A DNA stretch of 6,059 nt from Flavobacteriales bacterium UBA5692 (GTDB lineage: Bacteria; Bacteroidota; Bacteroidia; Flavobacteriales_D; Sanyastnellaceae): assembly GCA_002420235.1 (NCBI GenBank), contig DIHQ01000070.1, positions 1-6,059 of the forward strand. The letters run 5' to 3'. This document shows positions 1 through 6,059 of the stretch, in pieces. The notes under the pieces are model-generated. The model saw only the letters and a list, made by a program, of their open reading frames with translations, ran no database searches and had not been told where the DNA came from. A program made the position numbers and the translations under genes. How positions within the stretch are numbered: the stretch's first letter is position 1; the number at the start of each line of letters is the position of its first letter.

Positions 1-792
1 ATTGCAGAAGCCAATATGATGGGGATTGCTGCCGGCATGACCATTGGGGGCAAAATTCCATTTACAGGTACGTTTGCAAACTTTTCGACGGGTCGGGTTT
101 ACGATCAAATTCGCCAGTCCATTGCTTACTCCGGTAAAAACGTGAAGATTTGCGCATCTCATGCCGGATTGACCCTTGGTGAAGATGGTGCAACACATCA
201 GATTCTTGAGGACATGGGAATGATGGCGATGCTTCCTCACATGACAGTAATTTGTACAGCAGACTTTGAACAAACTCGACAGGCAACGATGGCTATTGCT
301 GAATACGAAGGCCCAGTTTACCTTCGATTTGGGCGGCCTAAAGTGCCTGTATTTTTGCGCTCAGATGCTCCTTTTGAAATTGGTAAGGCTCAAGTTTTGA
401 CAGATGGTACCGACGTAACCATTGTGGCAACAGGACACCTTGTCTGGGAGGCAATGCAAGCTAGTCTGGCATTGAAGAATCGAGGTATTCGTGCGGAGGT
501 AATCAATGTGCACACAATTAAGCCATTGGACGGTAAAACCATCTTAGATTCTGTTCAGCGCACAGGTCGTGTTGTTGTCGCGGAAGAACACCAGCGTGCT
601 GGTGGCCTAGGTGCCTTGGTCGCGCAACTGTTGGCTGCACATTGTCCAACACCAATGAGACAGGTAGCTGTTGAAGATTCCTTTGGGGAGAGCGGCACTC
701 CGGCACAGTTGATGGAGAAATATGGATTGAGTGCTAAGGCAATTGAAGCTCAGGTAGAAGAAGTCATGTGGACGGCTCCTGCTGCACTGTAA
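1..792 (+). CDS. Transketolase C-terminal subunit (5' partial)
   Basis: Transketolase moves two-carbon units between sugar phosphates in the non-oxidative pentose phosphate pathway, using thiamine diphosphate (ThDP), in the cytoplasm. The reading frame is open from base 1, so the true start lies left of the window; 263 residues are visible. The family's separate C-terminal subunits are usually a little over 300 residues, so roughly 50 are missing. The first visible residues, IAEANMMGIAAG, match the segment whose glutamate (here residue 3) activates the ThDP pyrimidine ring. A pyrimidine-binding domain follows, with HAGLTLGEDGATHQ (residues 54-67) and YLRFGRPKVP (about 107-116). The C-terminal domain starts near residue 125 and contains AEEHQRAGGLG (194-204). 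In Bacteroidota the enzyme is often split into two genes, and the N-terminal half would be expected just upstream. The 3' end faces the dapA-like gene across 5 bases. A pyruvate dehydrogenase beta or DXS protein is less likely, given the length and motifs. Confidence 0.93.
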   Translation: MAEANMMGIAAGMTIGGKIPFTGTFANFSTGRVYDQIRQSIAYSGKNVKICASHAGLTLGEDGATHQILEDMGMMAMLPHMTVICTADFEQTRQATMAIAEYEGPVYLRFGRPKVPVFLRSDAPFEIGKAQVLTDGTDVTIVATGHLVWEAMQASLALKNRGIRAEVINVHTIKPLDGKTILDSVQRTGRVVVAEEHQRAGGLGALVAQLLAAHCPTPMRQVAVEDSFGESGTPAQLMEKYGLSAKAIEAQVEEVMWTAPAAL

Positions 793-797
793 AAATT

Positions 798-1706
798 TTA
801 AAGCATGGCGTGTTTCACCATTCGATGAGGAAGTTCAGCGAGCTCCTTATAGATGGCTGTTCGAGTTTCACTGGAAACCGGAGTATTGGGCAATCTCACT
901 AAGTCCTCCATCCAATGAAAATGGTTCAAAATTGCTTTTATCCCCGGGGCTTCACCTTCAATCTCTAAAATCCTACATAATGGGGCAAGTGCATGGTGTG
1001 TCTTTTGTGCATCCTGAAAGTTCCCAAAAGTCATCTGCCCCATCATTTCACTGCATTCAACAGGAAATGCATTGGCGATGGTTGACACAGCTCCGTCAAT
1101 ACCCAAAGCCATCAACGGGAGAATCATACCATCACAGCTGGTCAGAATGAAAACGTTATCGGGTGTATTCCTTATCAACTTTCCGTTTAATTCAACATCG
1201 CCTGTGGCATCCACAATTCCACAAACGTTGGGATCTTTGGCTAATTGCAGCAAGGCACTAGAAACATCTCGAACCGTCTCGTGATTGTGTTCGATAATTA
1301 TGGGTAAGGCTGAGGCTTGGGCTAGGCTTCGAAAGTGACCTAGGTATCCTGACACTGTGCGAGCCTGAGGTAAGGGCTCGTGGCATATGATTGCCGAGCA
1401 CGGCGTCTGTTCTGAAAAGGATGCAATCTGGCTAACACTTAAGCGGGTGTTACCTCCGGGAAGCCCACCAATGAGCTGCTTTTCATTATTGTTTATCTCC
1501 GAAATGAATTCCAAGCTACGGAGGCATTCTTCGGTGCTCATAAGGGCTGCCTCCGACGCACTCCCATTTACAACAATGAATTCAATTGGAGAAGCCTGAA
1601 TCTTCAGCACAAGTCGTTCCAGGGCTGGAAAGTCAATTTCTCCGTTAGCATTAAAAGGGGTAACTAAGTTGACTCCTAAACCAGAAAAATGAAAAGCTTT
1701 ATTCAT
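798..1706 (-). CDS. DapA-family TIM-barrel protein lacking the Schiff-base lysine
   Basis: This 302-residue protein belongs to the dihydrodipicolinate synthase / N-acetylneuraminate lyase family and has the usual family length. Family signs are the N-terminal GLGVNLVTPFNANGEID (9-25), a degenerate GTTGES loop reading GSASEA (48-53), CGIVDATGD (162-170) aligned to GIKEATGN, and a normal C-terminal helical part. By eye against E. coli DapA, Lys161, which forms the Schiff base with pyruvate, is Val165 (codon GTG at 1212-1214). Tyr133 is Glu139, Thr44 and Thr45 are Ser49 and Ala50, and the Tyr106/Tyr107 strand end reads CHEP (108-111). These changes argue against ordinary synthesis of 4-hydroxy-tetrahydrodipicolinate for lysine and diaminopimelate. 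The reading frame is intact and the fold is preserved, so it looks like a maintained protein with changed or lost catalysis, not a decaying gene. The ATG start overlaps the stop of the DUF6913-like gene as ATGA, suggesting coupled translation. The dapA symbol is withheld because the enzyme activity is doubtful. Confidence 0.88.
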   Translation of the reverse strand: MNKAFHFSGLGVNLVTPFNANGEIDFPALERLVLKIQASPIEFIVVNGSASEAALMSTEECLRSLEFISEINNNEKQLIGGLPGGNTRLSVSQIASFSEQTPCSAIICHEPLPQARTVSGYLGHFRSLAQASALPIIIEHNHETVRDVSSALLQLAKDPNVCGIVDATGDVELNGKLIRNTPDNVFILTSCDGMILPLMALGIDGAVSTIANAFPVECSEMMGQMTFGNFQDAQKTHHALAPLCRILEIEGEAPGIKAILNHFHWMEDLVRLPNTPVSSETRTAIYKELAELPHRMVKHAML

Positions 1707-2260
1707 GTTAATGGCGAGTCTCCAATGAATTCAATGATTCTGTGGTTCCGTTGTTTCCACGAATCATTTGCTTTAGGTGGAATTAAGATATCAAAATCCT
1801 GAGGTCTATTAGCCGAAAAATTCGCCACTTTCATCTTGGCTTGTGATGCCGTCACAAAGAAATCCAACGCTGCAGCTTTATCCGGATCTAAATGCATCAA
1901 AATATCATATGGCTGGCTCAGATGGGCCTGAACCTGTTTTACTGGTTTATCATACCAATTGAGATCAGAGGAACAGAAAAAATCTGATTCTAGTTTGCGC
2001 ATGTGCCAAGTTGGAACATCCTTTTTTTCACCTTGGATAAAAGCAAGGCGCATCACACGTTTTATGTCATATTCCTTTTTGAGATAAACCGCAATATCCT
2101 TGACCAACTTAAATTTTTTTTCATCCGTCTCGGTGTAAACAAGGATGATTTGGCTTGACCCACGCAAGTTGACTCCTTTCTTTGGGCGCTCTTGAACCTT
2201 TGCTGAGCGAAGCATGTGATAAGCAACGCGTTGCTTCAGGAGTGTTGGTAAAATTTTCAA
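1703..2260 (-). CDS. DUF6913-like protein of unknown function
   Basis: This 185-residue, probably cytoplasmic protein has no signal peptide or membrane segment. It resembles the Bacteroidota family DUF6913, recognised from memory by the order of segments: a basic helical N-terminus (1-30), a strand SQIILVYTET (36-45), a helix, then DLNWYDKPV (99-107), PYDILMHLD (117-125) and an AKMKVANFSANRP stretch (141-153). In the family as I recall it, the gene commonly sits beside dapA, as it does here. Its function is unknown. The start chosen is TTG at 2258-2260: an in-frame stop lies seven codons further upstream, and the N-terminal helix up to residue 20 looks genuine. ATG at 2213-2215 (Met16) is the alternative. 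A TAAATTTG box lies just upstream of the TTG. The 3' end overlaps the dapA-like start by 4 bases, so both are probably made from one mRNA. Confidence 0.75.
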   Translation of the reverse strand: MKILPTLLKQRVAYHMLRSAKVQERPKKGVNLRGSSQIILVYTETDEKKFKLVKDIAVYLKKEYDIKRVMRLAFIQGEKKDVPTWHMRKLESDFFCSSDLNWYDKPVKQVQAHLSQPYDILMHLDPDKAAALDFFVTASQAKMKVANFSANRPQDFDILIPPKANDSWKQRNHRIIEFIGDSPLT

Positions 2261-2272
2261 CTTGACCGGCTC

Positions 2273-2320
2273 TTGCCAAATTTAATGCGAAGTTTGGCAC
2301 GACATTCGCTTATTGCCAAT
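2273..2320. repeat. Inverted repeat cluster in the divergent promoter region
   Basis: TTGCCAAA (2273-2280) is followed 12 bases later by TTTGGCA (2293-2299), the reverse complement of its last seven bases, and then by TTGCCAAT (2313-2320). This makes three related half-sites about 20 bases apart, lying between the divergent DUF6913-like and lipoprotein genes. The first copy overlaps the promoter-like box on the minus strand. It could be an operator for one regulator acting on both genes. Short arms like these can also arise by chance. Confidence 0.35.
2277..2284 (-). promoter_or_regulatory. Possible Bacteroidota -7 promoter box for the DUF6913-like/dapA-like pair
   Basis: On the minus strand this reads TAAATTTG, an exact match to the TAnnTTTG -7 consensus of Bacteroidota promoters. 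No clear -33 TTG is seen at the usual distance: the nearest candidate, in ATTGG, is about 32 bases upstream. Transcription would begin about 6 bases further on, leaving only a leader of about ten bases before the TTG start at 2260, or about 55 bases before ATG 2215. Confidence 0.35.
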
Positions 2321-2338
2321 TATCTAATACGTTTTGTG

Positions 2339-2893
2339 ATGCGCCTTTTTAACCCCTTCCCTCTCATCTCCGTTGCGCTTTCTTTGATATTACTCTGCAC
2401 TACTGGCTGTTCCAATCCACTAGGAAAGTCAGTGAAAGAACCGTTCACCGGGTCAAAGTATGAATCCAACAACCGATATTACCGTGGCACTGGCAACGGA
2501 TCAAGCCAGATGGATAACGTAGCCCAAAGCCAAGCAGAATTGCGTGCACGGCAACAATTGGCCCAACAAGTCCAAACTAATTTTGAGGTCGTGACCGATG
2601 ATTACCAGCGTTCCACATCAGGTGAACACGTTGATGAAGCGATGAATAGATTCGAAACTCTAGCTCGTGAGATCACCAGTTCGAACTTGGTAGACATACG
2701 CATCATAGGCTCTGAAAAATACCTTGCAGATGATGGCAGTTACACATGTTATGTGGCAATGGAAATCAAGAAAAATGCAATGTATCGCTACTTGAAAAAG
2801 CAAGCTAAGTTGAACAAAAATGTTACAGAATCCGAATTAATAGAAATCGAAAACTTGCTGAATCAACTAATTGAGGAAGTCGAATCCGATTAA
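2339..2893 (+). CDS. LPP20-like lipoprotein
   Basis: This is a predicted lipoprotein of 184 residues if read from ATG at 2339. That start gives a standard lipoprotein signal: a short basic n-region (MRLF), a hydrophobic stretch, and the lipobox-like CTTGC with the lipidated cysteine at residue 24. The frame stays open upstream to TTG 2273 and ATG 2285, but these add an untypical 18-22 residue leader. The mature part resembles LPP20-family domains: RYYRGTG (47-53), an alanine- and glutamine-rich helix with RARQQLAQQV (69-78), and strands DIRIIGSEKY (119-128) and YTCYVAMEI (135-143). A leucine- and glutamate-rich amphipathic helix closes the protein (about 161-182). Proteins of this type are common in Bacteroidota and their role is unknown; a cell-envelope location is inferred from the lipobox. 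It is the only gene on its strand here, divergent from the DUF6913-like gene and tail-to-tail with msrA with no gap. Confidence 0.78.
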   Translation: MRLFNPFPLISVALSLILLCTTGCSNPLGKSVKEPFTGSKYESNNRYYRGTGNGSSQMDNVAQSQAELRARQQLAQQVQTNFEVVTDDYQRSTSGEHVDEAMNRFETLAREITSSNLVDIRIIGSEKYLADDGSYTCYVAMEIKKNAMYRYLKKQAKLNKNVTESELIEIENLLNQLIEEVESD

Positions 2894-3502
2894 TCAATTG
2901 CTTTTGAGGAGGGGCGTAAACTGCTTCTTGAATTTCTGTAGTTTCGGCGCGATGACTGCGCGGCAATAGGGTGCTTGACCATTTAGCTCGTAATACGCTT
3001 GATGATAATCCTCAGCCTCGTAAAATGCTGTTACCGGTGAGAGCTCAGTTACGATGTCATTGTCAAATGCATGTTGAGCCTTTTGGAGAAAAGCTTGAGC
3101 AATACTTTTTTGATTTTCTGAAGTATAAAAAATGACTGACCGATATTGAGTGCCAACATCGGCACCTTGGCGATTCAATGTTGTTGGATCGTGTGTGGCT
3201 AAGAACACTTCTAAAATATGTCTTAAAGAAATCATGGAAGTGTCAAAAGTAATCTGGACTACCTCAGCGTGGCCCGTTCGTCCCGTGCAGACCTCTCGGT
3301 AGCTTGGATTTTTAATGTGTCCGCCCATATATCCGGACACGACATCTTCCACTCCTTCAAGTTGCTCATAAACAGCTTCTACGCACCAGAAACACCCGGC
3401 ACCTAATGTAATCGATGTCAAAGATTCCTTATTTTTCATTGCTTCTTCTTGCGAATTGGAGGGCAATGGAGGCATTAAAGTCAGTAACAGGCAAGTCACC
3501 AT
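2894..3502 (-). CDS. msrA: Peptide methionine sulfoxide reductase MsrA
   Basis: MsrA reduces the S-epimer of methionine sulfoxide, free or in oxidised proteins. The hallmark GAGCFWCVEA places the catalytic cysteine in GCFW (Cys37 when counted from the 3502 start), followed by its conserved glutamate. Further family segments are GYMGGH (usually GYAGG), GHAEVVQITFD, YRSVIFYTSENQ and AEDYHQAYY. A likely resolving cysteine sits in PYCRAVIAPKLQKF near the C-terminus. The start is uncertain. ATG 3500-3502 gives 202 residues with a hydrophobic leader (MVTCLLLTLMPPLPS), possibly a signal peptide although it lacks basic residues, and overlaps the upstream gene by 7 bases. ATG 3437-3439 gives a 181-residue cytoplasmic form preceded by a purine-rich AAGAAGAAG. 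ATG 3589 would overlap the neighbour by 94 bases and is unlikely. It is the last gene of the ilvE-barrel-msrA chain. No msrB is visible. Confidence 0.93.
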   Translation of the reverse strand: MVTCLLLTLMPPLPSNSQEEAMKNKESLTSITLGAGCFWCVEAVYEQLEGVEDVVSGYMGGHIKNPSYREVCTGRTGHAEVVQITFDTSMISLRHILEVFLATHDPTTLNRQGADVGTQYRSVIFYTSENQKSIAQAFLQKAQHAFDNDIVTELSPVTAFYEAEDYHQAYYELNGQAPYCRAVIAPKLQKFKKQFTPLLKSN

Positions 3503-5016
3503 ACCCAACGCATGGCGACCATACGGAATCCTACCTCGGGTTGCGATGATTTCCAAAGCGCTTGGATGTCGGATGCTTGTATACCACATTCAAATCCCCT
3601 TTTACCAGTTTTAACCATTAACCCAGCTGGGACCCGTGTTGTTTCATTTCCCCATTTACTGATGCCAATGTCTCCACGCAAAAATCGCACAGGCGTAACA
3701 ACAGCCGTTGCACCAAGCCGTGCTCCTGGATTACCAATGAGATCGGGGTTGTCGAATGAAGCTTCTGCAGCCAGCGTTAATAAAGGTCCGACTCTGACTC
3801 CTCCACCCAATTGAAAAGTAATACCGTGAGGTACGGTTCGCACTTGATATTCGGCTGCATCAAACCATGTATTGGGGTCCATTGCTCCAATAACCAAATC
3901 AAGGATATTGGTAGGTTCTGAAACTGGTGTAGACCAGTTAGAAATTAGTGAGTTAAAATTGTATTGTTCGCCACGCCATTCCATATTTCCAATGTCTGTG
4001 ATCGAAATTGTACCCCACGCTTTATCTTCCCATTCAAGAACACCTCCAAAATCCAAAGCCCAACCTTGACCAACAGGGCCCCAAGTTCTTAACTGCTCAA
4101 ATTCCGTTGGAAGTCCACCAGAAAGTGCTGCGATGCTCGAAACATTAAATCCATTGGCAAAGGCGCCAAAGGCGTCAAAACCGTCTTCCGTATTTTGAAT
4201 TGAAAAATATCCACTTCCAAGTAACAAACGACCGGATACCCCGGTGTGAAGTGTCAATTCTCCAATTTCCCATGCTTTAGATAGACCTAAGCAGTGGCTT
4301 CGGTGCCAAGAAAATCCAAGTTTTGTGTCATCAAGAATTTCTGATAAGAGGGCGTCACCATCAAGATTTAGACCGCTGTTGAAGTCCAATAATTGATCTG
4401 CTGAAAAACCACCATTATTTGGCAAGGTATCCCCACTAGAAGTAACAAACGCATCAAACCAATAGGTCCATTGTTGTGAGCCTCCTTGAATGAGTAAGGC
4501 TAATGTTTCGTCGCTAAAAAATGCCTCGACTTGGAAGTGTTGTGTGTTCGAATAAGCTATTCCCCAATTGTTCCATTTCTTTGCCCAAGCTGCCGAGACG
4601 ACGTCAGCATTTATCGCAATTCGTTCATTTGAGAGTAAGTCTACGTAATCGCTCCAAGCGTTTGTATCCCAATCTTCCGTCTCCCCTTTTGAGCGATTCC
4701 AAATTGCATCCCAAATATCCTCTCGTTCCAAGGCCATCGCACTCAAGCGCATCCCCATCTCAAATCCACCTGCTGCTGAGTTCCAGTTACTATCGAGAAG
4801 TGGTGAAAAGGTGATGTGGCTGGGATTCCAACCTAGTGAGCGATAATCACCCGCAAGTGACATTGGGGTGGCACCAGTCCCAACAGTAAGGTATCGATTT
4901 TGAGCAAATCCTTCGCATGCTACGATCAAAAAAGAGCAGAGTAATCCTGCTTGGAACAGCCCCTCTTTACTTGGACGAAATAAAAGCGGTGTGAAGTTTA
5001 AATCGAAGAGAATCAA
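3496..5016 (-). CDS. Outer-membrane beta-barrel protein, possibly DUF5723-like
   Basis: This is a predicted secreted outer-membrane protein of 506 residues (511 if begun at TTG 5029-5031). Near the N-terminus a hydrophobic segment (LFQAGLLCSFLIVACEGFAQ) looks like a signal peptide cleaved after GFAQ. The mature start (NRYLTVGTGATPMSLAG, then GWNPSHI) recalls the opening of Bacteroidota barrel proteins of the PorV/FadL-like and DUF5723 types. The rest alternates polar and aromatic residues, with many Trp, Gly and Asn-Trp pairs, and it ends RMVAMRWVW; a C-terminal aromatic residue is usual for barrels inserted by the BAM machinery. No ATG precedes the signal peptide. TTG 5014-5016 overlaps the ilvE stop as TTGA, an arrangement fitting coupled translation, so it is preferred; TTG 5031 overlaps by 19 bases. 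Either leaves an unusually long n-region. The substrate is unknown. The family name is a guess, but the barrel assignment is firmer. Confidence 0.7.
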   Translation of the reverse strand: MILFDLNFTPLLFRPSKEGLFQAGLLCSFLIVACEGFAQNRYLTVGTGATPMSLAGDYRSLGWNPSHITFSPLLDSNWNSAAGGFEMGMRLSAMALEREDIWDAIWNRSKGETEDWDTNAWSDYVDLLSNERIAINADVVSAAWAKKWNNWGIAYSNTQHFQVEAFFSDETLALLIQGGSQQWTYWFDAFVTSSGDTLPNNGGFSADQLLDFNSGLNLDGDALLSEILDDTKLGFSWHRSHCLGLSKAWEIGELTLHTGVSGRLLLGSGYFSIQNTEDGFDAFGAFANGFNVSSIAALSGGLPTEFEQLRTWGPVGQGWALDFGGVLEWEDKAWGTISITDIGNMEWRGEQYNFNSLISNWSTPVSEPTNILDLVIGAMDPNTWFDAAEYQVRTVPHGITFQLGGGVRVGPLLTLAAEASFDNPDLIGNPGARLGATAVVTPVRFLRGDIGISKWGNETTRVPAGLMVKTGKRGFECGIQASDIQALWKSSQPEVGFRMVAMRWVW

Positions 5017-6059
5017 ACTGGAATATTCCAATGATGTCGGTCATTAATGCGGCCTCGTCGTATGTCATCAAGTTCTTTCAACAAGCGGGATGCAATCGGA
5101 TGCGAATTGGCACCTAAGGGGTAATCAATACCGTTGATCCCTATTTCCTTAATTAGAGTAAGTGTCGCAGCAGTTCCAACACCAAACGCTTCAGTCACGC
5201 TTCCTTCAGCCAAACCGTTGCGTAATTCCTGGACTGTAATCCGGCGCACCTCCACTGGGATTTGCAAGTCCTTCGCCAATTGTAGTACTGAATCTCGGGT
5301 CACTCCGTCCAAAATGGTTTCACTCGTCATCGGAGACACGAGCGTTCCATTGAGGACAAACATGGCGTTCATAGTTCCACTCTCCTCAATGTATTCATGT
5401 TCTTTCGAATCAGTCCATAGTAATTGGTCGTATCCTTCTTTTCTTGCTAGACTAGAAGGGTAAAGCGATCCGGCATAATTTCCAGCCGCCTTTGCATATC
5501 CAGTTCCACCTTCGGCTGCACGAGTGAACTTGCGTTCTACCTTAACGCGAACAGAGCTTTTGTAATAAGTGCCTACAGGACATGTGAAAATGCTGAATGC
5601 ATATTTTTCACTTGCCTTAACACCAACATAGGAATCGGTAGCAATCATGAAGGGTCGAATGTACAAGGATGAATCTTCATCGGTTGGTACCCAACCTTTG
5701 TCCATTTCAACGAGTTTTGCAACGGCCTCCATGAAAATATCTTCTGGAACTGTTGGCATGCACATCCGTGTAGCCGATTTATTAAAACGGGCTATGTTCT
5801 TACCAGGACGAAACAGAGTTACATGACCGGCCTCAGAGTGGTACGCTTTCATTCCTTCAAAAATGGCTTGTCCGTAATGAAAAACCATGGTGGCAGGACT
5901 CATAGTAAAGGGTCCATAAGGCTCAATTTTCCCCCTTTGCCATTTCCCGTCCTCGTAGTCCATCACAAACATGTGATCTGAAAAGACCCTCCCAAAATCG
6001 AGATTCTTAAGATCTACTTGTGAAAGTCGAGATGTCTCGGTCTGCTGGATATCAAAGGA
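5013..6059 (-). CDS. ilvE: Branched-chain amino acid aminotransferase (5' partial)
   Basis: IlvE catalyses the reversible transfer of the amino group between glutamate and the keto acids of leucine, isoleucine and valine, using pyridoxal phosphate (PLP). An internal ATG at 5972 gives 319 residues, but the frame stays open to the window edge. The extra 29 codons read as family sequence ending DFGRVFSDHM, so the true start lies past 6059 and 348 residues are visible, close to full length. Landmarks, counted from visible residue 1, are FHYGQAIFEGMKAY (about 60-73), YIRPFMIATD (133-142), the PLP lysine in GYAKAAGNYAGSL (Lys190; codon at 5490-5492), YIEESGTMN (223-231) and GVGTAATLT (293-301). It matches the eukaryotic-like BCAT type, with G-x-x-K-x-x-x-NY, more than the short E. 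coli type. It is the first visible gene of a minus-strand chain; its TGA overlaps the putative TTG start of the barrel gene. All expected active-site segments are present. Confidence 0.95.
   Translation of the reverse strand, partial: SFDIQQTETSRLSQVDLKNLDFGRVFSDHMFVMDYEDGKWQRGKIEPYGPFTMSPATMVFHYGQAIFEGMKAYHSEAGHVTLFRPGKNIARFNKSATRMCMPTVPEDIFMEAVAKLVEMDKGWVPTDEDSSLYIRPFMIATDSYVGVKASEKYAFSIFTCPVGTYYKSSVRVKVERKFTRAAEGGTGYAKAAGNYAGSLYPSSLARKEGYDQLLWTDSKEHEYIEESGTMNAMFVLNGTLVSPMTSETILDGVTRDSVLQLAKDLQIPVEVRRITVQELRNGLAEGSVTEAFGVGTAATLTLIKEIGINGIDYPLGANSHPIASRLLKELDDIRRGRINDRHHWNIPV

Noticed and set aside
790..803. TAAAAATTTTAAA between the transketolase and dapA-like genes as a bidirectional terminator
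   Set aside because: There are short A and T runs but no GC stem; it is simply AT-rich sequence around two stop codons.
2328..2336. TACGTTTTG on the plus strand as a -7 box for the lipoprotein gene
   Set aside because: It is one base off the TAnnTTTG consensus and ends only 2 bases before the chosen ATG, leaving no transcript leader; no -33 element is at the right distance.
2273..2338. Upstream starts (TTG 2273, ATG 2285) for the lipoprotein gene
   Set aside because: They put 18-22 untypical residues before a good lipoprotein signal peptide and would make the inverted repeats coding; ATG 2339 gives a standard 24-residue lipoprotein leader.
2866..2900. AATTGA / TCAATT inverted repeat near the lipoprotein-msrA junction as a shared terminator
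   Set aside because: The stem is only six A/T-rich pairs with a 19-base loop and no T-run, so it is too weak for an intrinsic terminator.
3503..3589. An upstream ATG at 3589 that would extend MsrA by 29 residues
   Set aside because: It would overlap the barrel gene by 94 bases and adds a segment unlike MsrA or a signal peptide; the extension is a shadow of the barrel gene's 3' end.
4521..4814. A 97-residue plus-strand open frame opposite the barrel gene, with similar ones opposite ilvE and the dapA-like gene
   Set aside because: They lie fully antisense to well-supported genes, have low-complexity Ser/Pro/Arg-rich translations and resemble no family.

Overview
The window looks like a stretch of chromosome from a member of the Bacteroidota, most likely a marine-type Flavobacteriales lineage. 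The main pointers are a transketolase encoded as a separate C-terminal subunit, a DUF6913-like gene directly before a dapA-family gene, an LPP20-like lipoprotein of a type common in Bacteroidota, and an outer-membrane barrel protein. Ribosome-binding sites are weak, and one promoter-like box matches the TAnnTTTG pattern of this phylum. The lineage is inferred from family recognition only. No rRNA, tRNA, CRISPR array, insertion sequence or phage gene is visible.

Layout, left to right. Positions 1-792 (+) hold the 3' part of the transketolase C-terminal subunit. After a 5-base gap come two minus-strand genes read right to left: a DUF6913-like protein (1703-2260), then a dapA-like gene (798-1706), joined by a 4-base ATGA overlap. 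A divergent region (about 2261-2338) with an inverted repeat separates them from a plus-strand lipoprotein gene (2339-2893). This lipoprotein gene is tail-to-tail, with no intervening base, with a minus-strand chain of ilvE (5013 to beyond 6059), an outer-membrane barrel protein (3496-5016) and msrA (2894-3502). Each gene of that chain overlaps the next by a few bases. The window is almost wholly coding; the only intergenic stretch worth naming is the divergent one.

Functionally this is mostly housekeeping: pentose phosphate metabolism, branched-chain amino-acid transamination, methionine sulfoxide repair and cell-envelope proteins. The most unusual item is the dapA-family protein. It keeps the barrel framework, including the GI-x-x-ATG segment, but the Schiff-base lysine is a valine, the catalytic tyrosine position is a glutamate and the GTTGES loop is altered. 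It is therefore unlikely to be a normal dihydrodipicolinate synthase. Its translational coupling to the DUF6913-like gene makes that pair the best candidate here for something undescribed. I see no sign of a defence or mobile system.
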